From the NCBI GenBank assembly GCA_020161755.1, contig JAIUOS010000031.1:1-40844 (forward strand): 40,844 nt of DNA. Direction: 5' to 3'. Position numbers and translations under genes: made by a program. Numbering within the stretch: position 1 is the stretch's first letter; every line of letters starts with the position of its first letter. The notes beneath the pieces were generated by a model. The model was not told the DNA's origin, searched no databases, and saw only the letters and a program-made list of their open reading frames with translations. This stretch comes from Actinomycetota bacterium (GTDB taxonomy: Bacteria > Actinomycetota > Actinomycetes > Propionibacteriales > Propionibacteriaceae). Positions 14,195-23,023 of the stretch are shown one piece after another.

Positions 14195-14959
14195 GTGCCA
14201 ACCGCACTCGAGGCACAGGGTCTGGTGAAGGTCTTCGGCGACCTGCGCGCCGTCGACGGCGTCGACCTCTCCATCCCCCGCGGCACCTTCTACGGCATCG
14301 CCGGCCCCAACGGCGCCGGCAAGTCCACCACCCTGCGCATGCTCACTGGCCTGTTGCGGCCCGACGCCGGCAACGCCGTGGTGGACGGCCTGCCGATCTG
14401 GCCCGACCCGCTGCCGGCCAAGGCCCGGATGGGCTTCGTCCCGGACAACCCGGTGCTGTTCGACCGGCTGACCGCGCCGGAGATGCTCGAGTACGCGGGG
14501 ATGCTGCGCAAGATGGACGCCAAGGTCGTCGCCGAACGCTCGGCCGAGTTGCTGCGCGTCCTCGACCTGGCCGAGGAGGGCGAGAAGCTGATCGCCGACT
14601 TCTCCCTGGGCATGATCAAGCGCATCGGCCTCGCCGTGGCCCTGCTGCACAGCCCGCGCGTCCTGGTGCTGGACGAACCGTTCGGCGCGCTCGACCCGGT
14701 GAACACCCAGGTGATGGAGGACGTCCTCCAGCTGTACCGGCGCGGCGGTGGGACGGTGGTCTTCGCCAGCCACGTGATGGACGTGGTCCAGCGCCTGTGC
14801 GACCGCCTGGTCGTGATCGGGTCCGGACGGGTGCTCGCCGAGGGCACTGTGGCCGAGGTGGCCGGCGGCCGCAACCTCCAGGACGCGTTCGTCGAACTCG
14901 TCGGCGGCCGCGACCTCGAGGAGGGTGAGCTGTCGTGGCTCTCGTCCTTCTCCGGCTGA
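14195..14959 (+). CDS. ABC transporter ATP-binding protein
   Basis: 254 residues, one nucleotide-binding domain: Walker A GPNGAGKST (about residues 37-45), signature segment in the unusual form FSLGMIKRIGLA in place of LSGGQ, Walker B VLVLDEPFGALDP and switch His in FASHVMD. It belongs to the ABC-2/exporter-like group (COG1131). The downstream permease starts 25 nt before this gene ends, so the two form a transporter. Transported substrate unknown. GTG start has GAGAGGTGAG 2-8 nt upstream. Confidence 0.95.
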   Translation: MPTALEAQGLVKVFGDLRAVDGVDLSIPRGTFYGIAGPNGAGKSTTLRMLTGLLRPDAGNAVVDGLPIWPDPLPAKARMGFVPDNPVLFDRLTAPEMLEYAGMLRKMDAKVVAERSAELLRVLDLAEEGEKLIADFSLGMIKRIGLAVALLHSPRVLVLDEPFGALDPVNTQVMEDVLQLYRRGGGTVVFASHVMDVVQRLCDRLVVIGSGRVLAEGTVAEVAGGRNLQDAFVELVGGRDLEEGELSWLSSFSG

Positions 14960-16503
14960 GGCTCACCATCGCGCGCCGGGCGCGCGGCAACGGCAACGGC
15001 GCCCAGCTGTACTTCGCGACCTCCTGGGTGCTCGGCGGGGTCGGCGGCCTGCTGGCCGGCATGTTCAGCGCCTTCCTGGTCTCCGGCGAGGGGCCCGGCG
15101 ACCTGCTCCTGGTGAGCGCGTTCTGCGCGATCTTCCTGCCGTGGGTGGTCGGGCCGATCGTCGAGCCGACCCTGGCCGACGGGGTGGTCGACCCGCAGCG
15201 TCTCGAACAGTTCCCGCTGACCGGTTGGCAGCAGGTCAGCGGCCTGCTGCTGGGAGCGCTGGTCTCCCCCACCGCCGCCTTCACGTTCCTGTTCGCCGCC
15301 GGTGGCGTGGTCGCCATCTCCGAGACGATCCCGGTGCGCGCGGCCTCGCTGCTGATCGCGTTGCTGTACACGGTGATGTGCGTGGCGGTCTCGCGCTCCA
15401 CCCAGGCATTGCTGTCCAGCGCGCTGCGCTCACGTCGCGGCACCGACGTCGCGGCGTTCGCCGCCAGCCTGCTGGTCCTGGGCATCTACCTGTTCGCGCA
15501 GCAGGCGCGGGCGGCCACCAACGCACTGGGCGGGCAGTCGGCGGACGGCCCCCTCGGCACGGTGCTCAGCTGGCTCCCGCCGGGCGCCGCCGGTCGCGGC
15601 GTCATCAGCGCTCGGGACGGACAGTGGGCCGACTACGGGGTGCGCCTGGCCATCGTGGCGGCCACGACCGCCCTCGCGATGGCCGTCTGGGGCTGGGTGC
15701 TGACCCAACGCCTGAACGGACGGACGGCCAGCCAGCACACCGCCCGACGCCGCCACAGCGCGGAAGCGACCCTGACCCTGACCCCCGCGCCCCTGCGCGG
15801 CCTGCCCGCCGGGCCGACCCGCGCGGCCATGTCCCAGCAGTTGCGGTACTTCTTCCTGCGCTCGCCGCGGGCGATCCAGACCCTGGTGATCCCGCCGGTG
15901 ATGGGCGTCGTGGTCGCGCACGCCAGCTTCGCGAGCTACGGGCTCGCCGCCCAGTCGGCCGCGTTCGTCGCGATGTCGGTGGTGGCGGGCAGCTTCAACC
16001 TGTTCGGCTACGACGGCCAGGGGTTCACCTACTTCGTGCTCGGCGGCGCCCCGCTGCGTCGCGTCCTGCTCGGCAAGGCGCTGGCGCCGGTGCTGTACCT
16101 GCTGCCCCTGATGGTGGTGTTCACCCTCGTCGAGGGCCTGATCCGCGGCGTCCCGCCCTCGGCGCTCCTGCCGGCGCTCCTCGCCGGCACGTGCGTGGTC
16201 GCCCTCGGCGTGGGGGTGGGTTCCGCCGCGAGCGTCCTCAACCCCAGCGACCAGTCGCGCGTCGGCCAGCGCCGCGGGTCGTTCCTGAAGGTGTTCGGGT
16301 GGTTCATGGCGTTCTTCACCGTCGCCGGTATCGGCGGCGGCCTGTGGTGGGCGCTGGCGCGGTTGACCAACCCCCTGCTCACGGGCCTGCTCATGCTCGT
16401 CGCCGCGATCGCGCTCGCCCACTGGATCCTGAACTGGTCGGGACGCCGGCTCGAGGCCGACCCGTACCTGATCATCCGCAAGCTCGACCCGCGCACGGCC
16501 TGA
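14935..16503 (+). CDS. ABC exporter permease, multi-spanning membrane protein
   Basis: 522 residues with around ten to twelve hydrophobic segments split in two halves. The halves are separated by a cytoplasmic stretch near residues 255-305 (QRLNGRTASQHTARRRHSAEATL). It matches the large ABC-2-like permeases found next to COG1131 ATPases in Actinomycetota. GTG 14935, preceded by GAGGAGGGTGAG inside the ATPase gene, gives a 25-nt overlap. The gene ends 4 nt from the convergent sigma factor gene. Confidence 0.85.
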   Translation: MALVLLRLRLTIARRARGNGNGAQLYFATSWVLGGVGGLLAGMFSAFLVSGEGPGDLLLVSAFCAIFLPWVVGPIVEPTLADGVVDPQRLEQFPLTGWQQVSGLLLGALVSPTAAFTFLFAAGGVVAISETIPVRAASLLIALLYTVMCVAVSRSTQALLSSALRSRRGTDVAAFAASLLVLGIYLFAQQARAATNALGGQSADGPLGTVLSWLPPGAAGRGVISARDGQWADYGVRLAIVAATTALAMAVWGWVLTQRLNGRTASQHTARRRHSAEATLTLTPAPLRGLPAGPTRAAMSQQLRYFFLRSPRAIQTLVIPPVMGVVVAHASFASYGLAAQSAAFVAMSVVAGSFNLFGYDGQGFTYFVLGGAPLRRVLLGKALAPVLYLLPLMVVFTLVEGLIRGVPPSALLPALLAGTCVVALGVGVGSAASVLNPSDQSRVGQRRGSFLKVFGWFMAFFTVAGIGGGLWWALARLTNPLLTGLLMLVAAIALAHWILNWSGRRLEADPYLIIRKLDPRTA

Positions 16504-16507
16504 CCGC

Positions 16508-17362
16508 TCACCCGGCGAGCGTCTCGTCGCCGCTCGGGTCGAGCCGGTGGGCCAGCGGACGCAGCGCGGCGAGGGCACGCTTCTCCAGCCGGCGGACGGT
16601 GCTGAGGCTGAGCCCGAGCTGCCGGGCGATCGTGGGCAGGTCGACCGGTTCGCCGGTCACGAACCCGTACCGCAGGCCGAGCACCCCGGCCTGCTCGGGC
16701 TCCAACCGGCGCAGGAGCCCGCGGAGCTGGCGTCCGTAGATCGACGCGTCGAGGTCGTGCGGGTTCGACTCGGCGATGACCAGCTCCTCGACCAGCGGGT
16801 CGATGGCCACCGGCGGCCGGTACGCCAGCAGGTTCCGCGCGCCGGCAGCGGGCCCGCCGAGTTCGGTGACCAACTCACCGGGCTCGATCGCCCGGCCACG
16901 CTCCTGGCTGAGCGCGGCCTCCAGGCCACGGGCGCGCCGCAGCCGCAGCGCCCGGCCGGGCGGCAACCCGAGCTCACCCAACCGCGCCGCACCCACCTCG
17001 GCGAGGTGCTGCCGGATGCGGATCGTGGCGAAGGTCGAGAACTTGCCACGGTCCGCGTCGTAGCGCTGGAGGGCGCCGGCCAACGCCACGAAGCCCTCCT
17101 GGAACAGCTCGGCGACGGGCATCGCGCTGGTGCGGGCCTCGCGTCCGGCCAGCTTCCAGACCAGACGGAGATTGGCCAGCAGGAACCTCTGCCAGGCCTG
17201 CGCGCCGTCCTCGGCCACCGCGCGCAGCTCCTCGGTCGTCGCCGGAACGGGACGGGATCCCGTCGCCAACAGGTGCTCGGCGAGGACGCCGGCTTCGATC
17301 CGCCGGGCGAGCAGGCGCTCCTCGTCCGCGGTGAGCAGTGGGGTGGGCTCGGGCTTGTGCAT
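16508..17362 (-). CDS. RNA polymerase sigma factor, sigma-70 family
   Basis: 284 residues. Region 2 is clear (residues ~58-120): LANLRLVWKLAGREARTSA, then ELFQEGFVALAGALQRYDAD with GKFSTFATIRIRQHL. Region 4 (~215-275) contains DLPTIARQLGLSLSTVRRLEKRALAALR, the -35-binding helix-turn-helix. No region 1.1 is present, so it is not the full-length housekeeping factor; it resembles small group 3/4-like factors. It lies downstream of dnaG on the same strand, echoing the classical dnaG-sigma order. ATG 17362 was chosen as the first in-frame start after the dnaG terminator; the frame is open much further upstream but antiparallels no family similarity. Confidence 0.88.
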   Translation of the reverse strand: MHKPEPTPLLTADEERLLARRIEAGVLAEHLLATGSRPVPATTEELRAVAEDGAQAWQRFLLANLRLVWKLAGREARTSAMPVAELFQEGFVALAGALQRYDADRGKFSTFATIRIRQHLAEVGAARLGELGLPPGRALRLRRARGLEAALSQERGRAIEPGELVTELGGPAAGARNLLAYRPPVAIDPLVEELVIAESNPHDLDASIYGRQLRGLLRRLEPEQAGVLGLRYGFVTGEPVDLPTIARQLGLSLSTVRRLEKRALAALRPLAHRLDPSGDETLAG

Positions 17363-17435
17363 GGCCCCCACACTGCCCCCGCCGGCGCCGGATGCCGCCG
17401 GCGATCTTCGCGATGTGGAGCAACATTCGGACAAC

Positions 17436-17499
17436 ACCCGATTCCTGTGGACGGGCTCACACCCCGTCCGCCGTGCGCCGGGACGGGTGGGAATCGGGT
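17436..17499 (-). terminator. Long stem-loop between dnaG and the sigma factor gene
   Basis: ACCCGATTCC (17436-17445) pairs with GGAATCGGGT (17490-17499). An inner GGACGGG/CCCGTCC pair gives a second stem. It starts 3 nt after the dnaG stop on the minus strand and would partly separate the two genes. Confidence 0.55.
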
Positions 17500-17502
17500 C
17501 GG

Positions 17503-19371
17503 TCAGAGGGCGGGCCCGGCGGCCAGGGCGAGGAGCTCCTTGCGCTCCTTCTCCAGGTTCACCAGGGTCGCGAACATGCGGTTGTAGGACGGCTGGTCGT
17601 CCAGCGGGTTGGTGCGCTGGAGCTTCGACTTCAGGTCGGCGATGCGCCGCGACAGGGTGAGCACCCGCAGTTGGCTGCTGTACTCCCGCGCGTACGCCGT
17701 GGTCGGTTCGCGCAGCACCGGCTCGACCGCGAGCGAGACCACGAGCTGTTCGAGCACCGGGTCGGGGTTGGCCTGGAGCAGCCGCTGGGTCCAGATCCCC
17801 GGCCCCTCGCCGGCGGCCAGCACCGACTCGAACAGGGCCCGGTAGGTGGGGTGGACGAAGTCGTCGGCGGTCAGCCCGTTCCAGTCGTCCTCGAACTTCT
17901 CCGGCGCCCGGACGAGCAGGCGCAGCGTCCCCCGCTCGGCCTCGAGCCGCCGGTCGCGCGGGTCGGGCACCGGCAGGCTCGGCGCGGGCTCCGGGATGCC
18001 CGGCAGCGCCTCGTCCTGCTCGGGACGCCGCGGCGCGGCCGGACGCTCGTGGCGCCGCTGCACGGTGACCCGGACCTCGCGGCGCACCTCGTCGGGGTCC
18101 ATGCCGAGCCACTTCGCCAGCTCGCGGACGTAGCCCAGCACCAGGCTCTCGTCCCGGATGCTGCTCACCAGCGGCGCCGCGGCCCGCAGGGCGGCCAGCC
18201 GGCCGTCCACCCGGTCGAGGTCGTAGTTCGAGAGCACGTTGCGCATCACGAACTGGTACAGCGGCACCCGCCGTCCGACCAGTTCGCGCAGCGCGGCCTC
18301 GCCCTGCTGGATGCGCAGGTCGCACGGGTCGAGCCCGGTGGGCTCGACCGCGACGTAGGTCTGGGCGAGGAAGTTCTGGTCGCCCTTGAAGACCTTCAGC
18401 GCCGCCGCCTGGCCGGCCGCGTCGCCGTCGAAGGTGAAGATGACCTCCCCGCCCGCCACGTCACCGGTGCCGAGCATGCGCTGGAGCAGCCGGGCGTGGT
18501 CGTCGCCGAACGCGGTGCCGCAGGACGCGACCGCGGTGTCGACGCCGGCGAGGTGGCAGGCCATCACGTCGGTGTAGCCCTCGACCACCACGGCCTGGCT
18601 CTTCTTCGCGATGTTCTGCCGTGCCAGGTCGAGCCCGTAGAGCACGTTCGACTTCTTGTAGACCACGGTCTCGGGGGTGTTGAGGTACTTGGCCGGCATG
18701 CGGTCGTCGTCGAAGATCTTGCGGGCGCCGAAGCCGAGCACCGAACGGCCGGCGTCGCGGATCGGCCACAGCACGCGTCCCTGGAAGAAGTCCCAGCCGT
18801 TCTCGCGGATCAGGCCCGCCTTGACCAGCTCGTTGTCGGTGAAGCCGCGCGCCTTGAGGTGCTGGCCGAGGTCCTTGCCCCCGACCGGGGCGAACCCGAT
18901 GCCGAACTGCTCGGCGGCCTCCTTGCCGAAGCCGCGGCCATCCAGAAACTGGCGTCCGGGCAGGCCGGACCCCGACATCAGCTGGCCGGCGAAGAACTCC
19001 GCCGCGGCCTGGTTGGCCTCCAGCACCCGCACCCGCAGGCCGGGCTCGACCCGCTGGCCGCTGCCGTCGGAGTAGCGCAACTGGAGCCCGATCCGGTCGG
19101 CCAGGTACTCGACGGCCTCGGCGAAGCTGACGTTGTTGATCTTCTGGACGAAGGCGATCACGTCGCCGCCCTCGCCGCAGCCGAAGCAGTGGTAGAAGCC
19201 GCGGGCCGGCGTGACGTGGAACGACGGCGACTTCTCGTCGTGGAACGGGCACAGGCCGGTGAGCGATCCGCCGCCCGCGCGGCGCAGCGTGACGTACGCC
19301 CCCACGACGTCCTCGATCCGGGACCGTTCCCGGACGGTCGCCAGGTCGTCGGTGTTGATCAGTCCCGCCAC
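17503..19371 (-). CDS. dnaG: DNA primase DnaG
   Basis: 622 residues, normal length. The N-terminal CHC2 zinc-binding domain has C41-H44...C62-C65 (CPFHDEKSPSF and FYHCFGCGEGG). The TOPRIM catalytic core follows with the glutamate in VVVEGYTDVMA and aspartates in FTFDGDAAGQAA. A C-terminal helicase-binding domain is present from about residue 470. The enzyme makes RNA primers for replication. GTG 19371 is exactly 6 nt after a TAGAAT -10 box whose first three bases are the stop codon of the upstream MFS gene, so dnaG is probably transcribed as a leaderless message in addition to any read-through. Confidence 0.98.
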   Translation of the reverse strand: MAGLINTDDLATVRERSRIEDVVGAYVTLRRAGGGSLTGLCPFHDEKSPSFHVTPARGFYHCFGCGEGGDVIAFVQKINNVSFAEAVEYLADRIGLQLRYSDGSGQRVEPGLRVRVLEANQAAAEFFAGQLMSGSGLPGRQFLDGRGFGKEAAEQFGIGFAPVGGKDLGQHLKARGFTDNELVKAGLIRENGWDFFQGRVLWPIRDAGRSVLGFGARKIFDDDRMPAKYLNTPETVVYKKSNVLYGLDLARQNIAKKSQAVVVEGYTDVMACHLAGVDTAVASCGTAFGDDHARLLQRMLGTGDVAGGEVIFTFDGDAAGQAAALKVFKGDQNFLAQTYVAVEPTGLDPCDLRIQQGEAALRELVGRRVPLYQFVMRNVLSNYDLDRVDGRLAALRAAAPLVSSIRDESLVLGYVRELAKWLGMDPDEVRREVRVTVQRRHERPAAPRRPEQDEALPGIPEPAPSLPVPDPRDRRLEAERGTLRLLVRAPEKFEDDWNGLTADDFVHPTYRALFESVLAAGEGPGIWTQRLLQANPDPVLEQLVVSLAVEPVLREPTTAYAREYSSQLRVLTLSRRIADLKSKLQRTNPLDDQPSYNRMFATLVNLEKERKELLALAAGPAL

Positions 19372-19377
19372 GCCGCG

Positions 19378-19383
19378 ATTCTA
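19378..19383 (-). promoter_or_regulatory. -10 box (TAGAAT) of dnaG, overlapping the MFS stop codon
   Basis: Minus strand: TAG (stop of the 19381-20529 gene) + AAT, then CGCGGC, then GTG of dnaG. Spacing is ideal for a leaderless start. Confidence 0.65.
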
Positions 19384-20529
19384 GGACGTGCGTACCCCCC
19401 GCCGGACCCGAAGGGCGACCTGGAGCACCGCGGCGAGACCGCACAGCCCGATCAGGGCCAGAGCGAAGGCGCCCGCCGACCGATCCAGCGCCAGGCCGAC
19501 CAGGAACGGGAACACCGCTGCGCCCAGCGAGGACGCCGCGGCCTGGAAGCCGACCACCGTGTCCGCGGCGGCCACCGACGTCCGTTCGGCCGTGGTGAGG
19601 GTGAGCAGCGGGTACACCGGCGCGGCCGCCAGACCGAACAGGCCGATCGCCACCGGGCCGGCGACCGGCCCGCCGACCAGCGCGAGGCCGGCCGCCACGA
19701 GCATCCAAGCGACCGCGCCCGCCAGCACCGGCCACGGCCCGGTGCGCTCGGCGACCCAGCCGAGGACGACCCGGCCGGCGAACATCGCGACCCAGTAGCC
19801 GGACGTGAGCGCGCCGGCGAACACCGGGTCCACCCCGACGCCGGTCAGGTAGCTGAACGCCCACAGGGCCACGCTCGACTCGATCCCGGTCTGGACGGCC
19901 ACCGCCACCAGTCCGAGTGCCACGTCCGCGGCCCGGGCGGTCGTGAGCCGGCCGCCCCGGCGTCCGTCGGTCGCGTGGTTCTCGAGGCCGTCGGACGCCC
20001 AGCGTCCGCGGGTGAGCAGGAACACGATGCCGAGCACCGCCTGGATCGCGGCGATCGCCGCGTAGGCCGGACGCCAGCCCAGCCCCGACTGGACGATGGC
20101 GGTGACCAGCAGCGGCGAGGCCGCCGCCCCCAGCACGTAGGACGCGTGCAGCAGGTTGATGCGGCGCGGCCCGAACTCCCTGGCCGCGTAGGCGTTCAGC
20201 GCGGCGTCGACTGCGCCGCTGGACAGCCCGAGCACCACCACGCTGGCCAGGAACTGCGCGAAGTTCTGGCTGGTCGCGGTCAGGACGAGCGCGGCCGCGG
20301 ACAGCAGGGTGCTGACCGCCAGCAGCCGTCCCACCCCGAGCCGGGCGAGCAGGCGTCCGGTGAGGCTGGTCGCGACGAGGGTGGCGGCCACGCCGAACGG
20401 CGGCACCAGCCCGGCCGCGCTGATCGGCTGCCCGAAGTCGACGCGCATCGGGGGCCAGGCGACCCCCAGCGTCGAGTCGGGCAGGGCGATGCTGAAGAAG
20501 GCTAGGTAGGCCAGGGCGTAGAGGAACAT
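19381..20529 (-). CDS. MFS transporter
   Basis: 382 residues with about twelve hydrophobic segments. Motifs: TGRLLARLGVGRLLAV in loop 2-3, RAEFGPRRINLLHASYVLGA-like helix (AAREFGPRRINLLHAS) and GLAAAPVYPLLTLTTAERT. The last resembles FucP/NarK-like and YbjJ-type sugar/efflux carriers. Substrate unknown. ATG 20529 follows GGAGATCCCC. Its stop codon is used as part of the dnaG -10 box. Confidence 0.88.
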   Translation of the reverse strand: MFLYALAYLAFFSIALPDSTLGVAWPPMRVDFGQPISAAGLVPPFGVAATLVATSLTGRLLARLGVGRLLAVSTLLSAAALVLTATSQNFAQFLASVVVLGLSSGAVDAALNAYAAREFGPRRINLLHASYVLGAAASPLLVTAIVQSGLGWRPAYAAIAAIQAVLGIVFLLTRGRWASDGLENHATDGRRGGRLTTARAADVALGLVAVAVQTGIESSVALWAFSYLTGVGVDPVFAGALTSGYWVAMFAGRVVLGWVAERTGPWPVLAGAVAWMLVAAGLALVGGPVAGPVAIGLFGLAAAPVYPLLTLTTAERTSVAAADTVVGFQAAASSLGAAVFPFLVGLALDRSAGAFALALIGLCGLAAVLQVALRVRRGVRTS

Positions 20530-20781
20530 GGGGATCTCCGGCGAGTTGGACGTGTGGGTCGGTCTCGGGTCGCCGACCGCGCTCGCTGTGCCGCTGACCG
20601 GTGGCGGTCAGTTCCGGATGTGGGCAGGCACGCGTCTGTCGGTCAGCGCGTGCCCGGTGCGCCGGGAGAATCCTTCATGGCCGTCAGGCTAGCCCACCGG
20701 TGACGCGATTCGACCACTCCCTGCGTCCCTCCGTGCGCACGCGCCCCTCCGGCGGCCTCGGTTGGACGAATCGCGACAGCC
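20530..20781. other. 252-bp gap between MFS and HD-hydrolase genes
   Basis: Upstream region of the MFS gene on the minus strand. It contains one short dyad, CTGACC-N6-GGTCAG (about 20595-20612), and no gene I can support. An 8-codon reading frame (MAVRLAHR) at about 20677 has no ribosome-binding context. Confidence 0.4.
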
Positions 20782-21906
20782 TCAGGCTCCGCGGCCGATG
20801 CCCTTGGGCAGCCGGTCGGGGTCCCAGCCGAGCAGGTCGACCGCGGTGTCGAACGCGAACCGGTCGGTCATGCCAGCCACGTAGGTGACCGCCGCGCGGA
20901 CGCGTCCGTCGGCGCCCTGGTCGGGGGCGACGAACGCCAGCGGCAGCGACAACGGGTGCTCGACGTAGAACTCGACCAGCCCGTGCAGCACCGCGATCAC
21001 CGCCTCGGACTGCGCGAGGGAGTCCGGACGGGTGTAGATCCGCTCGTAGTTGAACGCCCGCAGGGACGCCAGCGCGGCGGCCGGTTCCTCGGCCATGCCG
21101 ATCGAACCGGTGCGCGTCGCGGTCGCGATCACCGCCCGGACGAAGGTGCCCAACTGCTGGCGCCGGGTGCGTCCGGTCAGGTCGGCGACCTCGGCGGGCA
21201 GGTCGTCGAGGCTGACGATGCCGGCGCCGGCCGCATCCTCCAGGTCGTGCGCGCAATAGGCGATCCGGTCGGCCCAGCTGACGATCTCGCCCTCGATGGT
21301 GGCCGGCACCGGGCGCGACCAGGAGTGGTTGCGGATACCGTCCAGGGTCTGGGCGCACAGGTTGAGGTTGGTCAGGACCACGTCGGCGCCCCACGGGCCG
21401 TGGTCGTAGCCCTCGCTGAGGAAGGCGTCGAAGGCGTCCTCGCTGGCGTGGCCGCCGGGGCCGTGGCCGCAGTCGTGGCCGAGGGCGATCGCCTCGGCCA
21501 GGGTGACGTTCGCGCCGACACCGCGAGCGATCGAGGTGGCGACCTGCGCCACCTCCAGCGCGTGGGTGAGGCGGGTGCGCTGGTGGTCGCTGGGGAACAC
21601 CACCACCTGGGTCTTGCCGGCCAGGCGCCGGAACGCCGCCGAGTGCACGATCCGGTCCCGGTCGCGCTCGAAGCAGGTGCGCTCCGGGTCGGGCTCCTCG
21701 CGGATCGCCCGCTCCCCCGCGCCCACTGCCAGCGCCGCCCCCGGACGGAGTTCGGCCGCCTCCCGCTGCTCACGTTCCTCGCGGAGCACCGGGGCCCGGG
21801 ACGCCAGGCGTCCGCCGGCCTGCTCGTGGGCACGCACCAGTCGGTCACCGGAATGTCCGGCCATGGTCTGGGCCCACGCGATCGCGCGCGGTGGGAGGTC
21901 TGGCAC
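20782..21906 (-). CDS. dGTPase-like HD-domain nucleotide triphosphohydrolase
   Basis: 374 residues from GTG 21906 (360 from ATG 21864). HD-domain motifs: H in [22 protein letters not shown] in [20 protein letters not shown] and a distal D in [19 protein letters not shown]. The flanking [21 protein letters not shown] region is typical of deoxyguanosine triphosphate triphosphohydrolases, which release tripolyphosphate from dNTPs. The GHDCGH variant groups it with dGTPase-like HD proteins rather than canonical Dgt, so substrate range is uncertain. GTG 21906 has GGAG only 2 nt upstream; the start is not certain. It is divergent from the 22015 gene. Confidence 0.9.
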   Translation of the reverse strand: MPDLPPRAIAWAQTMAGHSGDRLVRAHEQAGGRLASRAPVLREEREQREAAELRPGAALAVGAGERAIREEPDPERTCFERDRDRIVHSAAFRRLAGKTQVVVFPSDHQRTRLTHALEVAQVATSIARGVGANVTLAEAIALGHDCGHGPGGHASEDAFDAFLSEGYDHGPWGADVVLTNLNLCAQTLDGIRNHSWSRPVPATIEGEIVSWADRIAYCAHDLEDAAGAGIVSLDDLPAEVADLTGRTRRQQLGTFVRAVIATATRTGSIGMAEEPAAALASLRAFNYERIYTRPDSLAQSEAVIAVLHGLVEFYVEHPLSLPLAFVAPDQGADGRVRAAVTYVAGMTDRFAFDTAVDLLGWDPDRLPKGIGRGA

Positions 21907-22001
21907 GGCTCCATCTTGGCAGTCGCCGGGACGCGCCCGCGCGGCGGCAGTCCACGGCGGTGTCGCGGGGCTGTTCGCCGGGGATTGCGGCCGCCCGGCG
22001 C

Positions 22002-22007
22002 TACCCT
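22002..22007 (+). promoter_or_regulatory. -10 box (TACCCT) of leaderless gene
   Basis: TACCCT ends 7 nt before ATG 22015 and there is no Shine-Dalgarno. Confidence 0.5.
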
Positions 22008-22014
22008 TTCTGAC

Positions 22015-22779
22015 ATGTCGAACGAGCAGCCGGCGCAGCCGCAGCACCCAGGGCAGTATCCCGGCCAGCAGGGCCAGCAGCCCGCCCCGCAGGCCTACCC
22101 GGCGCAGGGCCAGCCCGGCTACGGCCAGCAGCCCTACGGACAGCAGCCGGCGTACGGCCAGCAGCCCGGGTACGGCCAGCAGCCCGGGTATGGCCAGCAG
22201 CAGCCCGGGTATGGCCAGCAGCAGCCCGGCTACGGACAGCAGCCCGGCTACGGGCAGCAACAGCAGCCGTACGCGCAGCAGCCTGCCGCGCAGGAGAACC
22301 CGTACCAGATCACCCACTACTCCCAGCTGTACGCCAATCAGGGCCAGCAGCAGCCGGCGCCCTACCCGCCGACGGCTCCCGCGCAGGGCTGGACCCCCAG
22401 CGCGCCGGTGACCAAGAGCCCGATCCTCGGCATGATCAGCCTCGGCCTGGTGCTGCTGTCGGTCGTGGTGAGCTCGGTGGCGATGTACCAGATCATGGAC
22501 GTCGTGGTGAACGCCGTCATCGCCGCGGGTGGGACGGCCACCATCGACCAGGCCACGCTGCAGGCCCAACTCGAGTCCCAGTACCCGCTCCAGACAATGG
22601 CGTTCGGCCTGGCCAGCCCCGTGGGCCTGATCGGCTGGGTCCTCGGCTGGGTCGCGGCCATCGGCAACCGCGGACGCGTCTGGGGCGTGCTGGCGATCGT
22701 CCTCGGCGTCCTCGCCATCCCGATCCTGATCGGCGTCGTGCTCGCCGCCATGGGCCCCGCCCTGGACGCCCTTCGCTGA
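22015..22779 (+). CDS. Q/G/Y-rich low-complexity membrane protein
   Basis: 254 residues. Residues ~1-120 are disordered and composed of tandem [13 protein letters not shown] units (about ten copies, DNA unit GGCTACGGCCAGCAGCCC and variants). They are followed by two to three hydrophobic segments: [42 protein letters not shown] and [23 protein letters not shown]. Similar Gln-rich heads occur on DUF4190-like and other small actinobacterial membrane proteins. The function is unknown. The longer open frame upstream is antisense to the HD-hydrolase gene; ATG 22015 is set by the -10 spacing. Confidence 0.85.
   Translation: MSNEQPAQPQHPGQYPGQQGQQPAPQAYPAQGQPGYGQQPYGQQPAYGQQPGYGQQPGYGQQQPGYGQQQPGYGQQPGYGQQQQPYAQQPAAQENPYQITHYSQLYANQGQQQPAPYPPTAPAQGWTPSAPVTKSPILGMISLGLVLLSVVVSSVAMYQIMDVVVNAVIAAGGTATIDQATLQAQLESQYPLQTMAFGLASPVGLIGWVLGWVAAIGNRGRVWGVLAIVLGVLAIPILIGVVLAAMGPALDALR
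22120..22265 (+). repeat. Tandem coding repeat (YGQQPG units)
   Basis: Imperfect 15-21-bp units GGCTACGGCCAGCAGCCC and GGGTATGGCCAGCAGCAG in tandem, in frame; they encode the Tyr-Gly-Gln-Gln repeat. Confidence 0.85.
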
Positions 22780-22811
22780 CCCGCCGGGCGGCCTCCCGTC
22801 CCGCTCCCACA

Positions 22812-22879
22812 CAGACGCCCCCGAAACTCACAGACGCCCCCGAAATTTCGGGGGCGTCTGTGAGCTTCGGGGGCGTTTG
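22812..22879. terminator. 68-bp palindrome, bidirectional-looking terminator
   Basis: Centred between 22845 and 22846, perfect apart from two mismatched pairs. Each arm contains two direct copies of GACGCCCCCGAAA. It lies 33 nt after the stop of the 22015 gene. No U-tract follows. Within the 244-bp gap before the ROK operon the rest is upstream promoter sequence. Confidence 0.65.
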
Positions 22880-22997
22880 CGGAAGGGGCCCCGGCAAGCG
22901 GCCGGGACACCCTGGTGGCGGCGCGCTCATCCCACGTACACCCGGCCGCCGAAAGATAACGACTGGGTAACGATCCGGGAGAATCGCTTCGGTCCAC

Positions 22998-23022
22998 TTG
23001 GTTAGTAAGGTTTACTAACCAA
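22998..23022. promoter_or_regulatory. ROK-repressor operator overlapping the sugar operon start
   Basis: TTGGTTAGTAA (22998-23008) and TTACTAACCAA (23012-23022) are perfect 11-bp inverted arms around GGT. The right arm ends 1 nt before ATG 23024, and TAAGGT (23006-23011) inside the dyad could be the -10 box, so bound repressor would block initiation. The TTAGTAA/TTACTAA halves resemble operators of NagC/XylR-type ROK repressors. Confidence 0.8.
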
Positions 23023-23023
23023 C

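Noticed and set aside
17338-20505. 1055-codon open frame on the plus strand opposite dnaG and the MFS gene
   Set aside because: Antisense to two well-supported genes; His/Gln/Val-rich low-complexity translation with no recognisable motif.
20677-20703. Possible 8-codon leader peptide MAVRLAHR
   Set aside because: No ribosome-binding site or downstream regulated gene on that strand; the next gene is on the opposite strand.
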